In this document: positions 6,744 through 17,200 of the stretch, in pieces
Numbering within the stretch: position 1 is the first letter of the stretch
How the letters are laid out: each line of letters begins with the position of its first letter
Assembly (NCBI GenBank): GCA_032027125.1
Contig: JAVSMQ010000001.1
Coordinates: 728,006-792,005, forward strand
From: JANJTB01 sp032027125
Lineage (GTDB): Bacteria; Bacteroidota; Ignavibacteria; Kapaibacteriales; UBA2268
Length of the DNA: 64,000 nucleotides
Reading direction: 5' to 3'
The notes under the pieces: generated by a model
The model's database searches: none
What the model was told of the DNA's origin: nothing
What the model saw: the letters and a program-made list of their open reading frames with translations, nothing else
Program-made: the position numbers and the translations under genes

Positions 6744-9032
6744 TCAATACTTTTTGGCAATAGCTTTATCGAGCACATACAAACAAACCTGCTGCGCAGC
6801 AAGAGGTGTTTTGTAGTTAAATTTACTTATAAGATTGTTAATAAGCATTGTTACGTCTCGTTTGAGCCTGTCATCAAAAGTATTGAATGAGGTTGTTCCG
6901 AAATCCTGAACAGCACGTCTGAAATTATCATTATCCAGATAAGGAGCAAGTGCATTTTCCTTGAGGTTACGGGTATATCTCTCAAATAATGAGATATAAA
7001 GCCTTGTCTGAGTTAGTGTTTTATTACTGACACCCATTTCCTGAGTAAGAGTAGTCGAAACATATTCGGACTGGGTATCTTTTCTGAATTGTCTTCGTGA
7101 TTCGGGAGAAGATTCCAAACCTAACATTCTTGTTTCAAAATTCTGGAGATATTCCTCAGTAATATGTATAACCTCACCGGTATTATGATTCTTTTTTGTC
7201 TCGCCGATTTCATAATTAATTGCAAACATATAATTCTGAATATCAATTGAAATATGCTGTTCATTATAATAATAAATTGATTCCTTGACATCCTGAACTA
7301 CATCATAGTCATACAGGTCAACAAGTTTATCAATCAAATCCTGCGGTATATCAGCCTGCAGTTCTTCTTTATAATTCACAAAATAATCCCTGACATCTTC
7401 CATTGTAATTAATCTGTTGTTCAGGAGGCTGCGGGAATAAAAATCATTAAACACATTTAAGGATTTCCTTCCGGATATTCCTTTCTGTCCTTCATTTTCG
7501 GAACTTGCAAGAATATCCTTTCGTGTAGTCTTATCAAAACGTTTAATATCTTCTTCACTTATCCATTCCGGTACTGTGCCGATAAACACTTCCATTTTAA
7601 GTAGAAGCATATTTTTATCAAGATATTTAGAATATTTTTCAGGTTTATTAATCCAATTTTTCAATGCGGGGGAATCATTTTCAAGTCTCGATGCAATGAT
7701 AATTTTTGCAAAATTTTCTAAGACACCAGGCAGAAAAGTATCAATAATTTTATCACTGAATTTATTTTTGTAAATAGCAACTTCTGTATTATAATCCAGT
7801 ACATAGGGTATTTTAACATTTATAATTCTATCCTGAAATGATTTGACTTTGTCATAATGAATTTTATCTTCCGGATTAACTAATCCGATAAATAAAGTTC
7901 TGATATATTCTTCCGTTAAATCAACTTTATGAACTCCGTCGCTTATGATACCGTGATAAGCCTTCAATCTGTCAATATTGAACTCCTTAATATCCATCAA
8001 AGCAAGTATGCCGTTATTCGTTTTTGACAGATAAGAAATCGAATAATTAATCCCGTCATTTCTTAGCAAATCATTTATCATAAACTGCAATGCCGGTTTC
8101 GACAGCGGTTTGTCGCTGCTGGGGTCTCCGGGATTAAAAACGCTTACACCTTCACCCATTTGCCGGTTGAAATAATTACTTCTGGCATTTATCATGCTGA
8201 AGACTTCCAAAGGGTCGCCTAATCTGTCGTGAAGAGTTTTCTGTATAGAACTGCATATTGAGCAAGGAAGGTCTTTCAGTACCCACTCATATTGCTTATC
8301 CTCAAAAAGCTGAAGTTTGAATTCTTCATCAGTAATAAGTTCGTCAATAAATTTTCTGCGGTAATATTTAGGAATCTGCAAAATTGGATGGTCATGATTA
8401 GGACATGAAAATTCCAGATATTTTTCAGGGAAATTTACCGGTTTCGGCGGCAAGGACTCTTTGTAGCTTTTTTGTTCTTCTTCGGCATGTTTATATTTCT
8501 GCATATCGGCAGATTGAAACCCTCCAAGCTTTTCAATATCAAGTCTCCAATAAGTCTTGTATGATATTCCTTCAGGAGTTTTAGTATATTCCTCGAATTT
8601 ATGCAGCAAATTATTTAAAAAAGTACTTTTTCCGCTTCCCGGCGGTCCTTCAAAAATATAAATTCTATTATTTTGTGTACCCTTTCGAAAATCCTTGGTC
8701 ATGTTCATAAACCGGTTTGCGAAAATCCTGTCGGCAAAGAATGGATTATCGCAGTTGTTTTGAAGTAATTCTGCTGTATCGTAATTAAAAAAACCTACAT
8801 GCTCGGAATCATTTTTAAAATCATCACGACCTTGAGGAACATAATAATGAACCATGTCATAATAAATCTGAAAAATATCGCGGAATACCAAACGCGGCTT
8901 TGTAGCAGCAAGATATAGAAAATCATTAAAAGGAATTGGCGGTCTGAGTTCTTTTTCCTGAATATTTTTCCCGAGATTAATTAATACTTCAAGTCTTTTA
9001 GCTTTTGATTGTATTTCTAAGAATGTTTCCAT
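6744..9032 (-). CDS. Second, divergent PrkA-family AAA protein
   Basis: 762 residues, last gene of the operon, beginning 12 bp after the SpoVR gene ends. PrkA-type AAA domain: Walker A IFEGPPGSGKSTF near residue 125; a possible zinc-binding insert (CPNHDHP near 210 and PCSICSS near 255); NNGILALMDIKEFN near 340 at the PrkA Walker-B position; and IPYVLDYNTEVAIYKNKF near 390. The C-terminal third (GVSNKTLTQTRLYISLFERY) is helical, like the PrkA C-domain. PrkA proteins have been described as serine protein kinases and more recently as AAA proteases; which applies here is unknown. It differs strongly from the first PrkA gene (12008-14083), so the operon carries two non-identical partners. Confidence 0.8.
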   Translation of the reverse strand: METFLEIQSKAKRLEVLINLGKNIQEKELRPPIPFNDFLYLAATKPRLVFRDIFQIYYDMVHYYVPQGRDDFKNDSEHVGFFNYDTAELLQNNCDNPFFADRIFANRFMNMTKDFRKGTQNNRIYIFEGPPGSGKSTFLNNLLHKFEEYTKTPEGISYKTYWRLDIEKLGGFQSADMQKYKHAEEEQKSYKESLPPKPVNFPEKYLEFSCPNHDHPILQIPKYYRRKFIDELITDEEFKLQLFEDKQYEWVLKDLPCSICSSIQKTLHDRLGDPLEVFSMINARSNYFNRQMGEGVSVFNPGDPSSDKPLSKPALQFMINDLLRNDGINYSISYLSKTNNGILALMDIKEFNIDRLKAYHGIISDGVHKVDLTEEYIRTLFIGLVNPEDKIHYDKVKSFQDRIINVKIPYVLDYNTEVAIYKNKFSDKIIDTFLPGVLENFAKIIIASRLENDSPALKNWINKPEKYSKYLDKNMLLLKMEVFIGTVPEWISEEDIKRFDKTTRKDILASSENEGQKGISGRKSLNVFNDFYSRSLLNNRLITMEDVRDYFVNYKEELQADIPQDLIDKLVDLYDYDVVQDVKESIYYYNEQHISIDIQNYMFAINYEIGETKKNHNTGEVIHITEEYLQNFETRMLGLESSPESRRQFRKDTQSEYVSTTLTQEMGVSNKTLTQTRLYISLFERYTRNLKENALAPYLDNDNFRRAVQDFGTTSFNTFDDRLKRDVTMLINNLISKFNYKTPLAAQQVCLYVLDKAIAKKY

Positions 9033-9044
9033 AGTTTTTTTTCT

Positions 9045-10664
9045 CTACAAATATTTTTTGGACATCTTCTTGTTGGACATGATGTATTGAATAGGTTTAT
9101 ACTCGAAACTTACAGAATCATCGCTGCCTTTACGCCTAACAATGTCTGTGGTTTCGAGAACAACCTGACCCTGAGCAATTTCTCCGAACCATAAATATTC
9201 AATACCGAGCAGAGTATCGCCAATATATGGTTTATATAATTGCCGACCTTCAAAATGATGTTTTAAATAAACGGTTTTCTCATCGGTTCTATTAATGTCA
9301 ACTGTAATATAAGGCGGATGATACATATTATCAATCAGCATTTTTTTATAATCTTCGGCTTTACGGCTTTTCACGTAATACTCGACAGTTCCCCGCTGTT
9401 GATTCAATCTCTGCCCTACGACAAATAATTGGTGCAAATCAACAAAATCCTGTTCAACATAAGTATTGATTAACATAAAGTCTGAAAAATTCCTTCTAAG
9501 TTCAAATAATGATTTTTTACCGTCTCCGGTATGTTTATCAAAATCATCACGCGACTCGGAATTTTTTATCAGTTGAAACTCTCTTGAAATTTTACCTTCA
9601 TTAGCAAGCTGCTCAACATACTGGACTAATCTCAAACCAATTGCGTAAGGATTATACCCGACGCGTGATATTGAAGTTACTTTTGCATTAATAACCGAAT
9701 ATTCTGATTCGTGTCCTTTAATTCTGTCATCGCGGCGGAATAATTCATCGTGCCAATAGCTTGCCCAGCCTTCATTAATTGTTTTAGTTCTGATTTGCGG
9801 TGCAAAATAGAGCGAAGTATCTCTGACAATATTTATCACAGCTTTCATCCAGACATTTTCATCTCTTTTTAGAAAAGGAGAATTTTCACGTATAAATTCC
9901 ATTATATCGGTATTTCTGTCAACTTCTTTTTCTTTAAATTTTTGAAATTTAGATTCAAATTCAGGATGATTGCTTTTAATTTCGGAAAAGAACATTGATT
10001 CGGCTACAAATTCATTCGATTCAATCAATGCATTATATCTTTCTATTTCTGAATATATTTTGCTCAATCCGGCATTTACTTCTCTTGGCAGAAAGGTATC
10101 AAAGTAATATGAAATTTTTTCTGTCGGCTCCATTGATTTTGGAAAATTTTTGATTGACAGTTCTGTAAAATAACCTGTCAGATTATCAATAGACCTCGAA
10201 AATTCGATTATATAATCAACCCATCTTCCGCGTTCTCCGCGCAGTTGAGTAATATGCCTTTTATCTGCAAGAGCCTGACCGACAAAGTCATCATTCCATG
10301 TATGTTCAAATAATAAATTATTCTGGAAAAAATCAATATGACCGATTACATGATAAAAAATCATTATATTCAGCCAATCCGGATTATTATCATTATAATA
10401 GGATATAGCCGGTCTTGAATTGATTACTGTTTCGTAAGGATTGCTCGGGTACAATTTATACTGACCTTTGCCCTTAAGCACTTCAACATCATTTACCCAA
10501 TAGTCATATAAAGTCGGTATCATTCCCTTAGGAGATAGTTCAATCAAATCCTGATTTGTAACAATATATTCAAGTGATTCATTATCAAACTTTAAGCCGG
10601 CATCCCTTGCCCTGAGCTTACAGTCTTCCATTATTTGCTTTGTATGCTGGTCTATAATTTTCAT
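9045..10664 (-). CDS. spoVR: SpoVR family protein
   Basis: About 539 residues starting at the ATG at 10664 (MKIIDQHTKQ); an upstream in-frame ATG at 10712 would overlap the preceding gene. Family hallmarks: the N-terminal helical region with FPKGMIPTLYDYW-like text (here SPKGMIPTLYDYW), VIGHIDFFQNN near residue 107 with the invariant HxDFFxNN, and EGWASYWHDELF near 295 with its conserved His. SpoVR proteins act with PrkA and the YeaH/YhbH protein in starvation or stationary-phase physiology; the biochemical activity is unsettled. It lies 10 bp after the YeaH-type gene and 12 bp before the second PrkA gene. Confidence 0.9.
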   Translation of the reverse strand: MKIIDQHTKQIMEDCKLRARDAGLKFDNESLEYIVTNQDLIELSPKGMIPTLYDYWVNDVEVLKGKGQYKLYPSNPYETVINSRPAISYYNDNNPDWLNIMIFYHVIGHIDFFQNNLLFEHTWNDDFVGQALADKRHITQLRGERGRWVDYIIEFSRSIDNLTGYFTELSIKNFPKSMEPTEKISYYFDTFLPREVNAGLSKIYSEIERYNALIESNEFVAESMFFSEIKSNHPEFESKFQKFKEKEVDRNTDIMEFIRENSPFLKRDENVWMKAVINIVRDTSLYFAPQIRTKTINEGWASYWHDELFRRDDRIKGHESEYSVINAKVTSISRVGYNPYAIGLRLVQYVEQLANEGKISREFQLIKNSESRDDFDKHTGDGKKSLFELRRNFSDFMLINTYVEQDFVDLHQLFVVGQRLNQQRGTVEYYVKSRKAEDYKKMLIDNMYHPPYITVDINRTDEKTVYLKHHFEGRQLYKPYIGDTLLGIEYLWFGEIAQGQVVLETTDIVRRKGSDDSVSFEYKPIQYIMSNKKMSKKYL

Positions 10665-10674
10665 ATTAATCGTC

Positions 10675-11988
10675 TCACGCTTTTTGTCCGACAAGCACTT
10701 TGATACCCTCAATCAGTCTTGATTCATCCGTTTCAGCTGCTGAAAATGCATCTAATCGAATTAAATCGGTTTTATTTTTCAAAATTCCCGATGATTCCAT
10801 ATATTTTTCAACTGTAGTATTTCCTGATGTCCATGAATTTCTTGCAATCGTTATACCCATTCGATTGGCATGAATAAGAATTTTTTCAATTTCTTCAAGT
10901 GCTTTTTTTCCGTCTGCATCCCAATCATCACCATCAGTTCCGTAGAATACATATATATTATTATCAATATATAGTCTTTCGGTTTCTATAATTTTGTTGA
11001 CAAGTTCAAAAGCCGGATAAACATTTGTTCCGCCGGCAACAGAGGAATTATGATATGTATAAAAATCCTTTACTTCCTTTGCAGTTTGGTCGTGCAGAAT
11101 AAAACGGGTTGCTACATTTTCATTGTATTGATACATCAGCCAGCTGTAAATCAACAAATGCTGGGAAGTAACAGCCTCAGTAGGTTTGCCCTGCATCGAG
11201 CCTGAATAATCTCTCAAAAAGAAAACAACTGCCTGAGTCTCAAAATCTTTTTCTGCAGATAATATTCTGTAGATTTCATCCTGAGGATTGATAATCATTT
11301 TTTCGGGGTCAATAGAACCGTCTTTATTAAGATTTCCCAAAAGAATATTTGTCTGTATTATTTTTCTTAATGTAGCTTTTTTGTCAAGAATCTGACCGGT
11401 ACGTCTGTTAATATCAGTCAAATCATATATATACTTTGTAAATGACCTTTTTTTACCTTTGATTTTAAGATTGGGAAGCTGAAATTTCTGAGTAAGAATT
11501 CTTCCCAAATCAAATGCATCAGCAACAATATCATGACCTTCACCATCCCCTGAACCTGCCCCCTGTCCTTCGCCCTCACCTTCCTGAGGTTCAGCAGGGG
11601 ATTCACCGATTACATCACCTTCTTTACCCTCACCTGTACCGCCGGTCTCAGGATTATCATCAGTTACTGAATCATCATGATAAAATTTGGGTTCGGTAGT
11701 AGTAGGCACAACCACAACTTTCTGACTATCCTTAACAGGCTTGACGATTCTGCCGAGACGTATTCTTCTTGGAAAACCGTCTTTTTCTCTCTGGTCATCT
11801 CTGTTTATAAGGTCTTCAATTGTCTGGAGCATGACATTATAGCTCACTTTCGGGTAATCGTCAAATCCAACTCCCTTTTTGAACTGATTATCCATATCAT
11901 ATAATCCGGCATTATCACCAATAACTATATGATTACCGGGTTTTTCGAGTTCAAGGTATTCCTTGTTATTCAAAATATTTTCACTCAT
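10675..11988 (-). CDS. YeaH/YhbH-type protein (DUF444, VWA-like)
   Basis: 437 residues, close to E. coli YeaH in length. The N-terminal basic segment (REKDGFPRRIRLGRIVKPVK, about 70-90) is followed by an acidic Gly/Glu-rich linker (about 115-155) and a von Willebrand factor A-like domain with a metal-site motif (LRDYSGSM near residue 260) and a second metal-site element (GGTNVYPAF near 325). DUF444 proteins are encoded with PrkA and SpoVR and probably act as an adaptor or substrate in one complex. The start is 19 bp after the first PrkA gene. The linker is low-complexity and suggests a flexible tether. Confidence 0.88.
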   Translation of the reverse strand: MSENILNNKEYLELEKPGNHIVIGDNAGLYDMDNQFKKGVGFDDYPKVSYNVMLQTIEDLINRDDQREKDGFPRRIRLGRIVKPVKDSQKVVVVPTTTEPKFYHDDSVTDDNPETGGTGEGKEGDVIGESPAEPQEGEGEGQGAGSGDGEGHDIVADAFDLGRILTQKFQLPNLKIKGKKRSFTKYIYDLTDINRRTGQILDKKATLRKIIQTNILLGNLNKDGSIDPEKMIINPQDEIYRILSAEKDFETQAVVFFLRDYSGSMQGKPTEAVTSQHLLIYSWLMYQYNENVATRFILHDQTAKEVKDFYTYHNSSVAGGTNVYPAFELVNKIIETERLYIDNNIYVFYGTDGDDWDADGKKALEEIEKILIHANRMGITIARNSWTSGNTTVEKYMESSGILKNKTDLIRLDAFSAAETDESRLIEGIKVLVGQKA

Positions 11989-12007
11989 TATGTCATCCTG
12001 TTAATTC

Positions 12008-14083
12008 CTAGGAATTATCCTCCTGAGTGCAGAAATATTCAATGGTTTTTTCGGCACTTGTTACATCATAACCAAGTTTGTCAATCATAGTCCTTATCAT
12101 TCTGTTATAAAGCTTTTGATTTTCCTCATTTGTTCTGTTTGATAACGCACCTATCAGACTACCGGCACCTGCAATATCCGATTTCAGTCTTACATCCGTT
12201 ACAGCTTTAACCAAATCATTATTATCCATGAAATCATAATTGGCATCCTGTACCATTTTCTGACCATAAATTTTGGCTATTGTAGTTCTGTAGCTTTGTT
12301 TCTGCTCTTTAGATTTCAATCCAAGTCTTGATTCAACGCTGTCAATAAAGTTTTCATCAATTTTTATTGATATCAGCTTGCCTGTCTGAGGATCTTTATA
12401 TGTCCAGAGTCTGTTCGGACCAAGATTTTTAGCATCAATACCAATTATCATGTTAACATAATTGAGTACATCTTTCTGAATTGCATCAGGCTCGTCCATA
12501 TAGGCGTTGAAAATTGATGTCATAACATTCTCTCTGTGCAGTGATTTTGCAATTTTCAGGTCATTCAAATATTTTGCCCTATCGTTAGGGTCCTGAACGT
12601 AATCAAGAATAACACTTTCAATAGCAGGAAATATATCACCTGCATACATACATTTGCCTTCCTGAGTTTCGGAGCGTTCGAGCAGAATTTGTACAGCCCT
12701 TCCAAGATTTCTATGTCCGAGTCCTTTTTGACCGAATCTTTTTGTAATATCTGTTTCGCGGTTAAGCTGGTCTATAACCTCGGCAAGAGTCTTTACACTT
12801 TTTTCGCCTGCAACTTCACCTGCCGAAAGTTTCATAATCTCTATGGGTGTTAACTTGTCATTGTGGGGCATTCGCGTCAAAACAAATGCTACCGAAAGTG
12901 CATAATTCAAATTAGGGTCAATATTTAACTTTTCACCGGAAAAAGTAGTTTTCTCCTGGCTGCCAATTGACAGTCTTGTAAGTTCCTTCTGAAGCTGGTA
13001 ATTTGTATTATGAGCCATATATGTCAGGCGGCATCGGTCAACAATCGGAGCCTGCTCTTTTTCTTCAAGAAATCTCTGGAATTCAGAATTATTACTTGTT
13101 GCAATTATTAATGTATCGAGGGGCCACTTAAATCCTTCGATTTCGATGGTTCTGTTTTGAATCACACCAAGATAAACCTGAACCAAATCACGTTTATTTT
13201 TAAATATTTCATCTGCGAAATGGATACCACCGCCTGCTACGCGAGCCAAGGCACCACGGCGAAGGTCAAATCTGTAAGGATTGTTTGTATCGGATATATG
13301 CAGAAGACGGGTAATGGATTCGTCGCCTAATAAATCAACTGCTGAAGATGTGATTTTATCTTTTGCGGCATATTTGCCAGTTAATGTACCGCGTGTTTCA
13401 CTGATTGGAATCTGAACAATTTCAATAAATTCCATCATTTTAGCCAAATCACCCTGACAGTAATCTCTGATTTGAGTAAAAATATAATCCGAACATGCAC
13501 CCAAAGGTCTGTAATTTTTGAAATATTTTATTGTCATCTCTTCACTGGCACCCATCTGTTCCAGATATTCTATATTTTTGTCTCTGTCTTCAAACAAATT
13601 CATAGCCAGAATCATTGGGTCTTCAAATGTCTGCGATTCAATTTTGGTTATCTTGCCGTATCCGCCGAGTTTATCAAGATTGTTCAATCTGAAAGTAAAA
13701 CGGTTATTTTGAGGCTCTGAAATAAATTCACGGTAACATTTATTCAAATAATCAACAAAATAAGTTTTACCATTACCGGGCTCACCAATCAGAACAAAAG
13801 CCATTTCAGAGGATGAACCTCCTTCGGCGGCATCTTTTACAAACGAAACAAAACTGTTTATTTCATCGTACATGCCGATAATGTGTTTGCCGGGTTTGCG
13901 AAATAACCGAAAATCATAAGTAGGTCTTCCGTTAACGGTAATCTTTTTTATACCGTCGGGATAATCCAAAATCATTCGTGTTACCGATTGAAAAACATTT
14001 TCAAAAATTCTTTCACCGTTTATCACAGATTTCACATGAAAATCCAATGAGTTAGGTGAGGTGATAATTGTTTCGTTATCCAT
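12008..14083 (-). CDS. prkA: PrkA family serine protein kinase / AAA protein (operon leader)
   Basis: 691 residues, first gene of the four-gene operon. Walker A VLIGEPGNGKTYFVDYL near residue 98, the PrkA-typical RPLGACSDYIFTQIRDY near 203, Walker B IHFADEIFKNKRDLVQ near 285, sensor segment LIIATSNNSEFQRF near 320, and an arginine-containing APIVDRCRLTYMA near 345. The C-terminal half is helical. Its order of motifs matches E. coli YeaG better than does the second copy at 6744-9032, and it lacks that copy's Cys/His pair. AGAGGA precedes the ATG by about 11 nt. The 14084-14286 gap should hold the operon promoter, but I see no convincing consensus. Confidence 0.88.
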   Translation of the reverse strand: MDNETIITSPNSLDFHVKSVINGERIFENVFQSVTRMILDYPDGIKKITVNGRPTYDFRLFRKPGKHIIGMYDEINSFVSFVKDAAEGGSSSEMAFVLIGEPGNGKTYFVDYLNKCYREFISEPQNNRFTFRLNNLDKLGGYGKITKIESQTFEDPMILAMNLFEDRDKNIEYLEQMGASEEMTIKYFKNYRPLGACSDYIFTQIRDYCQGDLAKMMEFIEIVQIPISETRGTLTGKYAAKDKITSSAVDLLGDESITRLLHISDTNNPYRFDLRRGALARVAGGGIHFADEIFKNKRDLVQVYLGVIQNRTIEIEGFKWPLDTLIIATSNNSEFQRFLEEKEQAPIVDRCRLTYMAHNTNYQLQKELTRLSIGSQEKTTFSGEKLNIDPNLNYALSVAFVLTRMPHNDKLTPIEIMKLSAGEVAGEKSVKTLAEVIDQLNRETDITKRFGQKGLGHRNLGRAVQILLERSETQEGKCMYAGDIFPAIESVILDYVQDPNDRAKYLNDLKIAKSLHRENVMTSIFNAYMDEPDAIQKDVLNYVNMIIGIDAKNLGPNRLWTYKDPQTGKLISIKIDENFIDSVESRLGLKSKEQKQSYRTTIAKIYGQKMVQDANYDFMDNNDLVKAVTDVRLKSDIAGAGSLIGALSNRTNEENQKLYNRMIRTMIDKLGYDVTSAEKTIEYFCTQEDNS

Positions 14084-14230
14084 ATTTTATATCCTCTGAA
14101 AAATAAAAGTATATATATTCTTAATTATAAGACACATCAATGTCCAAAAAGGTTTCAATCAAAGTCAATAATCATTATTTTCTATAGCAAAAAGGTAAAA
14201 ATACCTAATTTTTGTCAACAAACCAACAAA

Positions 14231-14266
14231 AAAAAGGGCTGTTCTTTACAGAACAGCCCTTTTTAT
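14231..14266 (-). terminator. Strong terminator after the 1875-residue surface protein
   Basis: A perfect 9-bp stem (GGGCTGTTC at 14236-14244 with GAACAGCCC at 14251-14259) and 6-nt loop, with A-rich and T-rich flanks on the two sides. It separates the surface-protein gene from the promoter region of the PrkA operon. Confidence 0.9.
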
Positions 14267-14286
14267 CAGAAAAAATGATAATCAAA

Positions 14287-17200
14287 TTATTTGACTACAT
14301 TTAATTTAGATGTCAATACTACATTACCGCCTTTAAGAACAACGGTATATGAACCTGAAGGAATCTGTGAAGTGTTCACATCAAATTTATGTACACCCTG
14401 ATTCATTCTGCCGCTTGCTATGCTGATAACTTCTTTTCCGTTAACATCATACAAGGCTACAGTGACTTCCATTTCATTTCCAAGTGTGAACTCAACAGTA
14501 GTGTTATCACTTGCAGGATTTGGCTTAACATCTTCAAGATTAATTGTACCATTGATACTTGTCAAAGTTACAATTTTCTCGTCGCTGTATTCATAATCAC
14601 CGTTTCTGTCAATCATCTTGAGTCTGTAGATATATGATTTACCCATTTCGACTTTCGAATCAACAACAGGTCCGTAGTAATTTGTAATGCTGCTGTTACC
14701 AACTGCCTCAACCTCATCAATTGGTAAGAAGTTCTTACCTGTTTCATTGTTTGCAGTTCTTTCGATTACAAACTTTGAATTATTGACTTCGCTGGCTGTA
14801 ACCCAGTTAATATCAACTCTGGTGCCTGCCTGTTTCGCATTAAAACTGATTAATTCAACGGGTATAACATTACCGTCATTGAATTCAGCATAATCAAAGA
14901 AGGCACGGATGATACCATCAAGATTTGCCCAATGTCTCCATTCAACACCTGAAAATACAACATTATATTTTGTATATTCTGTTGCAAGTACTGCTATACG
15001 CTTGGCATCAGGAGCCTGTGGACCATCTGTTATATCTTCAATATGAGACTTGTATTTCATACCGATGAGAGTATTACCAATACCCGGATTATTTATCATG
15101 TTTGCTGCAACTCTGGGGTAATCATCACCAAAGAAATCAGTAGAACGAACCATAAATTCGTTATCCCTGCCAATAATTATACCGGTAACATATTTTCCGT
15201 TATAATCACCGTCCGGACCCATTGGATTTTCAGGATTGCCAATTTTAGCAGAAAGTACATTTCTCAACCAATCGGGGAAGAAAGGTGTTTCATTTCTGAC
15301 TATTTCCTGACTGCCTACAAACAGATTCTTTTTGTTTTCAAAAGTACCTGATGCAAGGAATCCTTCTACCTGGTCGCGGTCATATCTTGTCAGTCTTTTA
15401 GGAACAAGGCCACCATCAAAATCATGCCCGTCAACCCAGAAGAGAGTACGATAAATAGGATAGTTTACTGAGCGCGGCTCCCATCTTTCTCTATCGAAAA
15501 TATCAATATCAATTCTCGGGTCTTCCAAATCAAGATTTATATACCATCCTAAACGGAAGAATGTTGCTTTTAGACTGTCCAAATTCAAATTACCAGCAAT
15601 AATATCAAGCGGGTCATTGCCATCAAGTTTGGTAGTTTTGATATTTTCACCGGAAATAAGAAGCTGTACCGGGCTCTTACGGATAAAGAATCTGATTACT
15701 TTTTCAATCTTATTATTTATATTATGTTCATCGTCCTGTAAAGTTATAGTAAGTTTGTAAAGAGGAGTAACGTTTGCTTCCATTGCCTTAAACTGGTCAG
15801 GAACGTTATAACCCACATTTCTCAACTCACCGTAAGTTTTCGGGAAGAATTCGTAATTGGTCGGAGGGCTGTTAATTCCATCGCTGGTCAAAAAGTCAAT
15901 TACATTATCCTCAGCAAACAATATGTCTTTCATTGCAACTGCAATTGGTGCTCCTTCCTGTGAAAATACACCTGAAGCAGTAGTTTCGCGTGCAATTGTA
16001 AGGGTTGCATTTTGGTATGATATTGGAAGTTGACCGTTATTACGAACGATAGCCTTAATAGCAACAGGTGCAGTAGTCATAATATATTCCGACTCACTGA
16101 AAGGTAACGGAGCAGTTGCCCTGTAAGATCCCGGAGTTAAGAATGCGACTGCTTCGCCGTCACGACCGAAAGTTCTGCCGCGGAATTCTACGGCACCAAT
16201 GTCATATTTTTCACCGGCTTCACCGCGTAATTTGCCATCAATGTCAACTTCGTTTCCTTCAACTTTCATACCTCTGTTATTAAGAATCGAACCCATAGGT
16301 ACTGGGTTTTGTTTAATTCTAAGTATGAAAGGTGCAATTCCTGTAAATTCCATATCATTAAAGAAATTGCCGTAAACTGAATTCCAATCCTGACCTGTCC
16401 AGTTCTGCCATTGGCTTAGTGAAACAAATTCTCTCTTGAAACCCTGCTCAACAACTCTTCCTATATTATCAGTTTCAATAAATCTGAATATTGCAGCATT
16501 TGGAGATGACACCCAGTAAGCATTTCTGTTTGATTCAAATCCGCCTTTGTTTGGATGTAAGCCATAAATCATTAATGCTGCTGTAACAGGATTATTGATA
16601 TCAATCTGAGCATCCTGAACCGATATCGCATTGTTAAATAATTGTGCATTCTTTGTATTAAATAAAGATATACCGACAACCGGACCGGTATTTGAAACAC
16701 CGTCATTACCCAATACTATTGTATTATTTGTAATTACATCATTACGTGAATAATAATTGGTAAATTTCGGCTCGAATGTCATTCCGTTCCAGTCAAAATC
16801 AGGTTGTTTTCTTTCAGTGGCAAGCATGATACCAATTACAGGTGCATTAGGGTCAGTAGATTCAAATCCCCAAATCATGTTGTTAATAATACGTAAATTT
16901 TCTGCAACATCAGGAAACAGAAATGGTTTGTCAAGATTGACAAAATCATTACGTGACTGAACAATACTAATACCGTATAATTCATTACCGCCTTTAACAT
17001 TACTGATTTCATTGGATGAAATATAGAGTCCGATATTATTATACCCGAATTTTCCATCGCGGGCTTCACCGCCTGCAGCAATTGCAGCAGTATAGAAACC
17101 GCATGAACCGAGCACGTCATAAATTCTGTTGCCAAATACTTCAGTATTCATTTCGTAGCCAAGGAATACGGCAGATTTTGCAACACTATGAATGATGTTA

